A stretch of DNA of 5,486 nucleotides, taken from Clostridiales bacterium (GTDB lineage Bacteria > Bacillota > Clostridia > Lachnospirales > WQUN01). A program made the translations under genes and the position numbers. The notes under the pieces are model-generated. The model searched no databases, was not told the DNA's origin, and worked only from the letters and a program-made list of their open reading frames with translations. Below, piece after piece: positions 1 to 5,486 of this stretch. Every line of letters begins with the position of its first letter. The stretch's first letter is position 1. Location of the stretch: contig JAITPB010000164.1 in assembly GCA_031289625.1 (NCBI GenBank), positions 1 through 5,486 on the forward strand, written 5' to 3'.

Positions 1-328
1 ACGGCACGATAGCGTAACCGTCCGCGGACGCCGCGCCCCGCAGTTTATTGATCTCCGATTTGTGCAGCAGCAGACGCCTCCGGCGCAAAGGATCCTTGTT
101 AAAAATATTGCCGTACTCATAAGGGCTGATGTGCATTCCATCAATAAAGGCCTCACCGCCGTCAATCCGGATATAGCTCTCTTTTAAATTGCATTTTCCG
201 GCGCGCAGCGATTTGACTTCTGTCCCCGCCAATTCAATCCCCGCTTGAAAAGTTTCTATGATAAAATACTCATGCGGGGCTTTTTTGTTCTGGGCAATCA
301 GTTTTGATCCATGTTTGTCTTTGGGCAC
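1..328 (-). CDS. smpB: SsrA-binding protein SmpB, N-terminal part (3' end outside window)
   Basis: SmpB binds tmRNA (SsrA) and brings it to stalled ribosomes for trans-translation, which releases the ribosome and tags the unfinished protein for degradation; it acts in the cytoplasm. The window holds residues 1-109 of a protein that is usually about 150-160 residues; the missing part includes the basic C-terminal tail. Family hallmarks seen are NKKAPHEYFI (14-23), the segment GTEVKSLRAGK (35-45), GEAFIDGMHISPY (58-70), the basic DPLRRRRLLLH (79-89) and GYAIVP (104-109). The start is a GTG at 328, preceded by AGGTGA with 5 bases of spacing; the conserved N-terminus MPKDKHG follows. An ATG five bases upstream (331-333) is out of frame and reaches a stop after 11 codons, so it is not the start. 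It has its own likely promoter at 361-388 and is divergent from the S41 peptidase gene. Identity is very secure; the 3' end cannot be seen. Confidence 0.96.
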   Translation of the reverse strand, partial: MPKDKHGSKLIAQNKKAPHEYFIIETFQAGIELAGTEVKSLRAGKCNLKESYIRIDGGEAFIDGMHISPYEYGNIFNKDPLRRRRLLLHKSEINKLRGAASADGYAIVP

Positions 329-360
329 GTCATTCACCTTTATAAAATAACTTCAGTGGC

Positions 361-388
361 ATTATACCACGCTTTGCGGGAAAGTAAA
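361..388 (-). promoter_or_regulatory. Probable sigma-A-type promoter of smpB with extended -10
   Basis: On the minus strand there is a perfect TATAAT (361-366) preceded by TGG, which makes an extended -10 (TGnTATAAT). A weak -35 candidate TTTACT (383-388) lies 16 bases upstream of it. Transcription would start near position 354, giving a leader of roughly 25 bases before the GTG at 328. The -35 candidate falls inside the inverted repeat 380-396. The call rests on motif match and position only. Confidence 0.7.
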
Positions 389-396
389 ATACTTTC
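380..396. repeat. 7-bp inverted repeat in the smpB promoter region
   Basis: GAAAGTA (380-386) and TACTTTC (390-396) form a perfect 7-bp inverted repeat around a 3-base AAA spacer. Beyond one mismatch the match continues for two more base pairs (377-378 with 398-399). It covers the candidate -35 of smpB, a position where a dimeric repressor could act. It lies upstream of both predicted transcription starts, so it would not be in either transcript as a hairpin. A regulator is inference; short AT-rich palindromes also arise by chance. Confidence 0.35.
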
Positions 397-426
397 GCGT
401 TTTGATTCAATGGATAAATCGGTGAT

Positions 427-456
427 TTGATTCGATTGGCTGGATTCGTGTATAAT
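427..456 (+). promoter_or_regulatory. Probable sigma-A-type promoter of the S41 peptidase gene
   Basis: A perfect -10 TATAAT (451-456) is preceded, after 18 bases, by TTGATT (427-432), which matches the -35 consensus at four of six positions. The predicted start near 463 leaves a leader of only about 19 bases, just enough for the ribosome binding site AAAGGAAG (465-472) ahead of the ATG at 482. This gives the S41 gene its own transcript, separate from smpB and from the glycolytic operon. Confidence 0.75.
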
Positions 457-481
457 AGCAACAGAAAGGAAGCTGATTTAT

Positions 482-1390
482 ATGATCTCTATTCGTAAAT
501 ACCGTTTTTTTCAATGTGGTTTTATCGTCTTGCTTTTAGCGGTTATTGGGTTGGTTTACGCAAATTTTGATTATCTTGCCTTTAAGCTGCTGATCGCCGG
601 CAACTATATCTTTACCGATACGCTGGACGAATGGTACGCGCAGTCGCTGGGCGCGGAAAATGTCCAGGGGTATTACCGCAGTTTTGACGACGCGGTGATT
701 GCAGCCGTCACCGAAAAAATTCGCTCTGTCGGATCGGAATATGGTTCAGATCGCTATACATTTCTATACACGCCGCAAAAATATAAACTTTCCAAAGATG
801 TGGAGAAAGCGGACGCTGCCGCCGCGCGCCTAGAGGCGCTTTCGCCCCGCACGGTTTATATGAGCCTGCCGAACATTTCACACGAGACGAAAAATTTTAT
901 GCTGGAAAATAAACAGACGCTGGTGCAGTATCAAAATCTTATTCTGGATCTGCGCGACGATTACGGCGGCCTGCTGGCAGATTTTTATAAGATGGCTGAA
1001 CTTTTTACGCCAAAAGGCGCGGTACTGGGCTACGAAAAGACGCGTCTGCCGTTTTTGAGCCACGCAGTCAAATCCAGCAAGCAGCCTTATTTTCATTTTG
1101 ATCAGGTGATCATTTTGCAGAACGGAGAAACCGCCAGCTCCGCTGAAGGGCTGATTCTGGCGCTGAAAGGCAATCTCGATCAGGTGACGTTAATCGGCGC
1201 CAAAACATTCGGCAAGGGAATCGGCCAGGTCACGACGCCGCTGAAAGGCGGGTTCGCCGTGAAAGCCACCGTACTTTTGGTGTCCGGCCCAGGAGATCAA
1301 TCCATTCATAAAATCGGCATCAAACCCGACATATCCTATGAGGCCAGTGACATTATCGAATTCGCACGGCAATACGCGGAAAACGAATAA
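482..1390 (+). CDS. Membrane-anchored S41-family (C-terminal-processing type) serine peptidase lacking a recognisable PDZ domain
   Basis: Residues 10-28 are a strongly hydrophobic signal-anchor following a basic N-terminus, so the catalytic part should lie outside the membrane. Residues about 41-115 resemble the N-terminal cap of Ctp proteases (DRYTFLYTPQKYK, 90-102). The S41 core follows: TVYMSLPNIS (124-133), ILDLRDDYGG (154-163), NGETASSAE (214-222), TFGKGIGQ (242-249) and IGIKPDI (278-284). By comparison with E. coli Prc (S430, K455) and Bacillus CtpB (S309, K334, Q338), the catalytic residues should be Ser219, Lys245 and Gln249; all three are present, so the enzyme is probably active. 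At 302 residues it is much shorter than typical CtpA/CtpB proteins (roughly 400-500), because the cap runs almost straight into the core with no space for a PDZ domain. The start ATG has AAAGGAAG upstream. The gene is monocistronic, divergent from smpB and convergent with secG. The family is secure; the substrate is unknown. Confidence 0.88.
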   Translation: MISIRKYRFFQCGFIVLLLAVIGLVYANFDYLAFKLLIAGNYIFTDTLDEWYAQSLGAENVQGYYRSFDDAVIAAVTEKIRSVGSEYGSDRYTFLYTPQKYKLSKDVEKADAAAARLEALSPRTVYMSLPNISHETKNFMLENKQTLVQYQNLILDLRDDYGGLLADFYKMAELFTPKGAVLGYEKTRLPFLSHAVKSSKQPYFHFDQVIILQNGETASSAEGLILALKGNLDQVTLIGAKTFGKGIGQVTTPLKGGFAVKATVLLVSGPGDQSIHKIGIKPDISYEASDIIEFARQYAENE

Positions 1391-1401
1391 GCGTTGGTAA
1401 G

Positions 1402-1437
1402 GGCAAGAGCGGGCATTACGACATCCCCGCTCTTGCC
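1402..1437. terminator. Perfect 12-bp hairpin between convergent genes, likely shared terminator
   Basis: GGCAAGAGCGGG (1402-1413) and CCCGCTCTTGCC (1426-1437) form a perfect 12-bp, GC-rich stem with a 12-base loop. It lies 11 bases after the S41 stop codon and 8 bases past the secG stop on the other strand, the right place to end both transcripts. The U-tract is weak: on the plus strand TTTT comes six bases after the stem (1444-1447), and on the minus strand there is none. It may end transcription inefficiently, or mainly set or protect the mRNA 3' ends. Confidence 0.7.
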
Positions 1438-1445
1438 AGCCGGTT

Positions 1446-1688
1446 TTACTGGATAACGCACATCACGAGAGAAAATAAAAAGAAAATCACACCGCAGATC
1501 CGGGTGTACTTCCCCAGCGCGCCTTCCATGGACCGGCCTTTATTTTTGTCCCAATATGTTTCCGAATTGCCCATACCGGCGATACTGCCCAAGCCTTGAG
1601 CACTCTTTTTCTGCAGCAGAATGATCACCATCAAACCGATGCAGAGCAAAATAAAGAGAACGCTTAATACGATATAGTAGATAGACAA
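1446..1688 (-). CDS. secG: Preprotein translocase subunit SecG
   Basis: SecG is the small accessory subunit of the SecYEG channel and aids SecA-driven export across the cytoplasmic membrane. The 80-residue product has the family's two-helix topology: helix 1 at about 3-25, helix 2 at about 63-79, and between them a glycine-rich loop. The characteristic LLQKKSAQGLGSI stretch (24-36) follows helix 1, and the loop includes the GxGNSETYWDKNKGR-like segment common in Bacillota SecG. The start is a TTG at 1688, with a full AGGAGG (1696-1701) seven bases upstream; no in-frame ATG or GTG lies between the eno stop and this codon. It is the last gene of the glycolytic operon, 47 bases after eno, an arrangement widespread in Firmicutes. 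No separate promoter is evident in the gap, which is A-rich on the coding strand. Confidence 0.93.
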   Translation of the reverse strand: MSIYYIVLSVLFILLCIGLMVIILLQKKSAQGLGSIAGMGNSETYWDKNKGRSMEGALGKYTRICGVIFFLFSLVMCVIQ

Positions 1689-1735
1689 ACCGCCGCCTCC
1701 TGTCCTGACCGCTTTTTTGCATATTTTTTGTCCGG

Positions 1736-3064
1736 TTATTTCTGGATGTTAAACCAGGCGTTTATGCCCGGATATTCAGCCGCCTCCGCCAGTTCTTCCT
1801 CAATGCGCAGCAGTTGGTTGTATTTCGCCACGCGATCGGAGCGGGCCGGCGCGCCTGTTTTGATCTGCCCGGCGTTCACAGCCACCACAATATCGGCAAT
1901 GGTGGAGTCTTCCGTTTCGCCGGAGCGATGCGACACCACAGTGGTCATATTGTGGCGGTTCGCCAGCGCAATGGCGTTGAATGTCTCCGTCAGCGTACCG
2001 ATTTGGTTGACTTTGATCAGAATGGAGTTAGCCACGTCCAAGTCAATGCCTTTTTGCAGACGTTCCGTATTGGTCACGAACAAGTCGTCGCCTACAAGCT
2101 GAACCTTATCGCCGAGCTTTTCATTGAGCAGCTTCCAGCCGTCCCAATCATCCTCCGCAAGTCCATCCTCAATGGAAATGATGGGATATTTACCAGCCAG
2201 CTCCGCGTACAGCGCCACCATTTCGGCGGACGTGCGCACAACTTCCTGGCTTTTCATACGGCTTTCGCCTGGAAAATGATATTTGCCGTCGTTTACGTCA
2301 TACAGTTCTGTGGCCGCCACGTCCAGGGCGACGCGGATGTCTTTTTCCGGCTCATATCCAGCCTGCTTCACCGCTTCCAGGATAATGTCAATGACTTCTT
2401 CCGGCGTCGCCAGATCCGGCGCGAAGCCGCCTTCGTCTCCTACCGCCGTGGCCAGCCCTTTGTCTTTGAGCACTTTTTTCAGAGAGTGATAAATCTCCGC
2501 GCACATGCGCAGACCTTCTTTGAAGGACGGCGCGCCCACGGGCATGATCATAAACTCCTGAAAATCCACGGTATTGTCCGCGTGCTTGCCGCCGTTTAAA
2601 ATATTCATCATGGGCACAGGCAGTTGTTTGGCGTTAAAGCCGCCCAGATACTGATACAGCGGAATATTGAGAGACTCCGCCGCGGCGCGGGCCACCGCCA
2701 TGGAAACGCCTAAAATGGCGTTGGCGCCCAGCTTCGCTTTGTTGGGCGTTCCGTCCAGCTCAATCATTCTTTTGTCCACAGTCACTTGATCCAACGCGTT
2801 CATACCATGAATCTCATCGGCGATAATGTCGTTCACATTGTCCACCGCTTGCTCCACGCCGGTTCCGCGGTACCGCGATCCGCCGTCGCGCAGTTCCACC
2901 GCCTCAAACGCCCCTGTAGACGCGCCGGACGGTACGGCTGCCCGCCCGATAAACAACGCGCCTCCTTCGTCGCCGACAATGACCTCTACTTCCACGGTTG
3001 GGTTGCCGCGTGAATCTAAAATTTCTCTCGCGTACACATCTTGAATTTCGATAAATCCTTTCAT
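1736..3064 (-). CDS. eno: Enolase (phosphopyruvate hydratase)
   Basis: Enolase converts 2-phosphoglycerate to phosphoenolpyruvate in the cytoplasm, using magnesium. The 442-residue product is full length (usual size about 430). Visible hallmarks are YAREILDSRGNPTVEVEV (11-28), the mobile loop VPSGASTG (44-51), NGGKHADN (157-164), QEFMIMP (169-175), GDEGGFAPD (209-217) and the enolase signature ILIKVNQIGTLTET (348-361). Predicted catalytic residues are Glu211 and the base Lys351; Asp248, Glu299 and Asp326 are the metal ligands; His161, His379 and Lys402 are further active-site positions. None is altered. Compared with Bacillus subtilis enolase there is a four-residue insertion just before GRAAVPSG (about 29-39). 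The ATG start is preceded by AAAGGAAG, which begins directly after the gpmI stop; the gap is 15 bases, so the two genes are very likely co-transcribed. Confidence 0.98.
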   Translation of the reverse strand: MKGFIEIQDVYAREILDSRGNPTVEVEVIVGDEGGALFIGRAAVPSGASTGAFEAVELRDGGSRYRGTGVEQAVDNVNDIIADEIHGMNALDQVTVDKRMIELDGTPNKAKLGANAILGVSMAVARAAAESLNIPLYQYLGGFNAKQLPVPMMNILNGGKHADNTVDFQEFMIMPVGAPSFKEGLRMCAEIYHSLKKVLKDKGLATAVGDEGGFAPDLATPEEVIDIILEAVKQAGYEPEKDIRVALDVAATELYDVNDGKYHFPGESRMKSQEVVRTSAEMVALYAELAGKYPIISIEDGLAEDDWDGWKLLNEKLGDKVQLVGDDLFVTNTERLQKGIDLDVANSILIKVNQIGTLTETFNAIALANRHNMTTVVSHRSGETEDSTIADIVVAVNAGQIKTGAPARSDRVAKYNQLLRIEEELAEAAEYPGINAWFNIQK

Positions 3065-3079
3065 TGGTGAGCTTCCTTT

Positions 3080-4627
3080 CTATTCTTTGGCAATAAGCAA
3101 ACTGTGTCCCGTCATATCCGAGGGCTTAGGAATGTCCATCATATCCAGCAATGTCGGCGCAATGTCGCACAATTTGCCGTCTTTCTGGATGCCGGCCGCT
3201 TTCCGGCAGTTGAGCAGGAGAAAGGGAACCGGGTTGGTCGTATGCGCCGTGAAGGGTTCGCCTGTGACTTCATCGATCATCTTTTCGGAATTGCCGTGAT
3301 CCGCGCAAATGAACATTTGCCCGTCCGCTTGCAGAATCGCGTCTAAAACTCTGCCTGCGCAGTGATCCACCGCTTCCACGGCTTTGCTCGCCGCGTTCAA
3401 AATGCCGGTGTGCCCCACCATATCCGAATTCGCGTAATTAATGATAATCACGTCGTATTTCTGGGAAAGAATATTTTCCGTCAAAGCGTCCGTCACGGCA
3501 TAAGCGCTCATCTCCGGCTGCATGTCATAAGTCGGAACCTTGGGCGACGGAATCAATATCCGATCCTCTCCGTCATTGGGCGTTTCCACGCCGCCGTTGA
3601 AAAAAAACGTCACGTGCGCGTATTTTTCCGTCTCGGCCAGGCGCAGCTGTTTTAATCCAAGGGAAGCGATATACGCCCCCAGGGTATTCGCCAGAGACTG
3701 GCCGTGAAACGCCGTTTGTTTATTCGGAATCTTCGGGTCATATTCCGTCAAACAAACATAATGCAGGGGAAAGAATCCTTTGGGCCGTTCAAAACCCGTA
3801 AAGGCCGGATCGCAAAACGCCCTGGTGATTTCCCGCGCCCGATCCGGACGGAAATTATAAAAGATAACGGAGTCATTTTCCCCGATCGTGGCTGTGGGCT
3901 TTCCATCCGTGAGAATGACCGTAGGCTTGACAAATTCGTCCGTAACATTCTCCGCGTAGGAGGCCGTTACGCAATCCAGCGCGCTCTCTGCGGACGCGCC
4001 TTTTCCCAGGACGAGCGCGTCATACGCCAGCGCCACGCGCTCCCAGCGGTTATCTCTGTCCATCGCGTAATAACGCCCCATCACTGTAGCGGTTTTCCCC
4101 ACGCCCAGCGAACGCATTTTTTCTTCCAGTTCCCGCAAATACACTTTGCCTCCAGTGGGCGGCGTGTCGCGCCCGTCCAGAAAAGCGTGTATAAAAACTT
4201 TTTCCAGGCCGCGTTTTTGAGCCATCTCCAAAAGCGCGTACAAATGCGTGTTGTGACTGTGCACGCCGCCGTCTGACAGCAGTCCGTATAGATGCAGCGG
4301 CGTCCCTTTCGCCTTACAGGCATCCATGGCCGCAATCAGTGCGGGGTTCTCAAAAAAATCCCCGTCCGCTATCGATTTGGAGATGCGCGTCAATTCCTGA
4401 TACACAATCCGGCCCGCGCCAATATTCAAGTGCCCGACTTCCGAATTGCCCATTTGCCCATCCGGCAAACCCACGGCCAAGCCGCTGGCATACCCTTTCT
4501 CCCAGGGGTATTTTGAAAAAATACCGTCCAGATGGGGCGTGTCCGCCAGCCGTATGGCATTGCCTTCTGTCTTATCCGACAGCCCGAAGCCGTCTAAAAT
4601 CATCAAAACCGTTGGTTTCTGTCCCAT
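3080..4627 (-). CDS. gpmI: 2,3-bisphosphoglycerate-independent phosphoglycerate mutase
   Basis: GpmI interconverts 3- and 2-phosphoglycerate through a phosphoserine intermediate, in an alkaline-phosphatase-type fold with two metal (usually manganese) ions. The 515-residue product matches the family's size (about 510). Asp12 (in LMILDGFG) and the nucleophile Ser62 (in GQMGNSEVGH, 57-66) are present, as are His124 (GGVHSH), DGRDTPP (151-157), FRPDR (259-263), Lys335, Asp402 and His406 (NSDMVGHTG), Asp443 and His444 (CADHGNSE), and His462. The enzyme should be active. I chose the ATG at 4627 because an AGGAGG (4634-4639) lies six bases upstream and the product then begins MGQKPTVLMILDGFG, as expected; the frame stays open upstream to a TTG at 4669, but those 14 residues lie within tpiA and have no family match. 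The Shine-Dalgarno overlaps the tpiA stop codon (TAGGAGG), suggesting translational coupling. No dPGM-type gene is in the window. Confidence 0.97.
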   Translation of the reverse strand: MGQKPTVLMILDGFGLSDKTEGNAIRLADTPHLDGIFSKYPWEKGYASGLAVGLPDGQMGNSEVGHLNIGAGRIVYQELTRISKSIADGDFFENPALIAAMDACKAKGTPLHLYGLLSDGGVHSHNTHLYALLEMAQKRGLEKVFIHAFLDGRDTPPTGGKVYLRELEEKMRSLGVGKTATVMGRYYAMDRDNRWERVALAYDALVLGKGASAESALDCVTASYAENVTDEFVKPTVILTDGKPTATIGENDSVIFYNFRPDRAREITRAFCDPAFTGFERPKGFFPLHYVCLTEYDPKIPNKQTAFHGQSLANTLGAYIASLGLKQLRLAETEKYAHVTFFFNGGVETPNDGEDRILIPSPKVPTYDMQPEMSAYAVTDALTENILSQKYDVIIINYANSDMVGHTGILNAASKAVEAVDHCAGRVLDAILQADGQMFICADHGNSEKMIDEVTGEPFTAHTTNPVPFLLLNCRKAAGIQKDGKLCDIAPTLLDMMDIPKPSDMTGHSLLIAKE

Positions 4628-4633
4628 CGGCCG

Positions 4634-4640
4634 CCTCCTA
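4634..4640 (-). promoter_or_regulatory. gpmI ribosome binding site overlapping the tpiA stop codon
   Basis: On the minus strand TAGGAGG contains the tpiA stop (TAG, 4638-4640) and a full Shine-Dalgarno AGGAGG (4634-4639), six bases ahead of the gpmI ATG. This decides the gpmI start against the longer reading frame beginning inside tpiA. A ribosome ending tpiA sits on the gpmI initiation site, so coupled translation is likely. Confidence 0.85.
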
Positions 4641-5390
4641 TACGCCGGCGGTTTGCACGATGGCCGCAAATTCAGGCTTCAAACTCGCGCCGCCCACCAG
4701 GCCGCCGTCAATGTTTGGCATGGCAAACAATTCCGCCGCGCTCTCCGCGTTCACGCTGCCGCCGTATTGCACGCGCAAAACCTCCGCTGTTTCTCTGCCA
4801 TACATCTCGGCAATCGTTTGGCGGATAGCGGCGCAGACTTCCTCCGCCTGTTCGCTGGTGGCGGTTTCGCCGGTGCCAATCGCCCAAATCGGTTCGTAAG
4901 CAATGACCGCTTTCCGCGCGCTGCCCGCCGGAATATCCTTGAAAGCGATTTTCACCTGCATCCGCACAAAATCAACCGTAACGCCTTGTTTACGCTGTTC
5001 TAGCGATTCTCCCACGCAAACGATGGGGATCAAGGCGTCTGCCAGCGCTTTTTTCACTTTCATGTTGACGGCCTGATCCGTTTCAGCATAATATTGCCGT
5101 CTCTCCGAGTGGCCGTTGATCACATACTGCACGCCCATCTCAGCGAGCATTTTTCCAGAAATCTCTCCTGTAAACGCGCCCTTATCCTCAAAATGCATGT
5201 TTTGCGCGCCGACGGCAATCCCGGTGTTTTTTAACAAATCTAAAGCCGCGGCCAAATCCACGAACGGCACGCAAAAAACCACGTCCGCTTTATCGGATTT
5301 GACCTTCTCTTTGCAATCGCGGATGAATTTTTCCGCTTCCTTCGGTGTCTGATTCATCTTCCAATTGCCGGCGATGATTTTCTTTCGCAT
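4638..5390 (-). CDS. tpiA: Triose-phosphate isomerase
   Basis: TpiA interconverts dihydroxyacetone phosphate and glyceraldehyde 3-phosphate; it is a cytoplasmic, usually dimeric, TIM-barrel enzyme. The 250-residue product is the standard length. Seen in order: AGNWKMN (7-13) with Asn9 and Lys11, the loop-3 region (about 64-80) ending in FTGEIS, GHSERR (93-98) with catalytic His94, CVGE (125-128), AYEPIWAIGTG (164-174) with catalytic base Glu166, the flexible loop 6 to about 178, YGGSV (209-213) and GLVGGASL (230-237), which bind the phosphate. All catalytic residues are intact. The ATG at 5390 has GGAGGT (5396-5401) five bases upstream. It begins 12 bases after the pgk stop and ends 10 bases before gpmI, in the middle of the glycolytic operon. 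Confidence 0.98.
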   Translation of the reverse strand: MRKKIIAGNWKMNQTPKEAEKFIRDCKEKVKSDKADVVFCVPFVDLAAALDLLKNTGIAVGAQNMHFEDKGAFTGEISGKMLAEMGVQYVINGHSERRQYYAETDQAVNMKVKKALADALIPIVCVGESLEQRKQGVTVDFVRMQVKIAFKDIPAGSARKAVIAYEPIWAIGTGETATSEQAEEVCAAIRQTIAEMYGRETAEVLRVQYGGSVNAESAAELFAMPNIDGGLVGGASLKPEFAAIVQTAGV

Positions 5391-5402
5391 GACGTACCTC
5401 CG

Positions 5403-5486
5403 TTATTGATCCTGCACGGCCTTGACGCCCGGCAGTTCAATGCCTTCCAAAAATTCCAGCGATGCGCCGCCGCCGGTGGAGATGTG
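5403..5486 (-). CDS. pgk: Phosphoglycerate kinase, C-terminal end (5' part outside window)
   Basis: Only the last 27 codons and the TAA stop (5403-5405) are in the window. The translated end starts HISTGGGASLEFLEG, then IELPGVKAV, and ends QDQ. HISTGGGASLEFLEG followed by xELPG is the very conserved C-terminus of Pgk, which contributes to the nucleotide-binding domain and hinge. Pgk makes ATP from 1,3-bisphosphoglycerate, giving 3-phosphoglycerate, the substrate of GpmI two genes on. The match is short but highly specific, and pgk before tpiA is the expected order. Confidence 0.95.
   Translation of the reverse strand, partial: HISTGGGASLEFLEGIELPGVKAVQDQ

Noticed and set aside
1190..1372. 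Minus-strand small frames inside the S41 gene
   Set aside because: They are antisense to the conserved catalytic region of the peptidase, with no ribosome site or recognisable product.
1689..1735. Possible terminator or internal promoter between eno and secG
   Set aside because: The T-runs are on the plus strand, so the coding strand has A-runs, not U-runs. No stable stem and no convincing -35/-10 pair is present; it looks like an A-rich leader ahead of a ribosome site.
1814..2599. Plus-strand 261-codon open frame opposite eno
   Set aside because: It lies entirely antisense to a full-length, intact enolase. Its translation is rich in His, Arg and Phe with no recognisable motif, as expected from the complement of a codon-biased gene.
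3704..4276. Plus-strand 190-codon open frame opposite gpmI
   Set aside because: It is antisense to conserved GpmI coding sequence and its product has no domain-like character or supporting ribosome site.
4628..4669. Longer gpmI with a TTG start at 4669
   Set aside because: The extra 14 residues fall inside tpiA and match nothing in the family, whereas the ATG at 4627 has an ideal ribosome site and gives the expected N-terminus.
4339..5003. Two overlapping plus-strand open frames (4339-4899 and 4446-5003) opposite gpmI and tpiA
   Set aside because: Both are complements of intact, well-conserved genes, overlap each other in different frames and look like low-complexity shadow translations.
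1..5486. Mobile element, CRISPR array, tRNA, rRNA or defence system
   Set aside because: No terminal inverted repeats, transposase or integrase motifs, spaced direct repeats or structural RNA patterns were found; nearly all sequence is explained by core genes.

Overview
The window looks like chromosomal DNA from a Bacillota (Firmicutes) bacterium, probably class Clostridia. The support is the gene order (lower glycolysis genes followed by secG, with smpB nearby), strong AGGAGG-type ribosome binding sites, GTG and TTG starts on some genes, and a cofactor-independent (metal-dependent) phosphoglycerate mutase. Base composition is moderate rather than strongly AT-rich. I cannot name a genus from this sequence.

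Layout from left to right: the N-terminal 109 codons of smpB (minus strand, cut by the left edge); a 153-base divergent intergenic region with one good promoter for each direction; a plus-strand gene for a membrane-anchored S41 (C-terminal-processing type) peptidase that appears to lack a PDZ domain; a 55-base gap with a perfect 12-bp hairpin between two converging genes; then a minus-strand operon. In transcription order (right to left) the operon reads pgk (only the last 27 codons are inside the window), tpiA, gpmI, eno, secG.

The genes of the operon are separated by 12, 10, 15 and 47 bases and each has its own Shine-Dalgarno sequence. Together Pgk, TpiA, GpmI and Eno cover triose-phosphate interconversion and the steps from 1,3-bisphosphoglycerate to phosphoenolpyruvate. 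SecG, last in the operon, is a subunit of the SecYEG protein-export channel. No promoter or terminator is apparent inside the operon, so the five genes are probably co-transcribed from upstream of the window, with the hairpin at 1402-1437 at the end.

Most of this is ordinary core genome. The least ordinary part is the left third: a compact S41 peptidase on the opposite strand lies where many Firmicutes carry rnr between secG and smpB, and it is divergent from smpB. I see no mobile element, CRISPR array, tRNA, rRNA or clearly new system.
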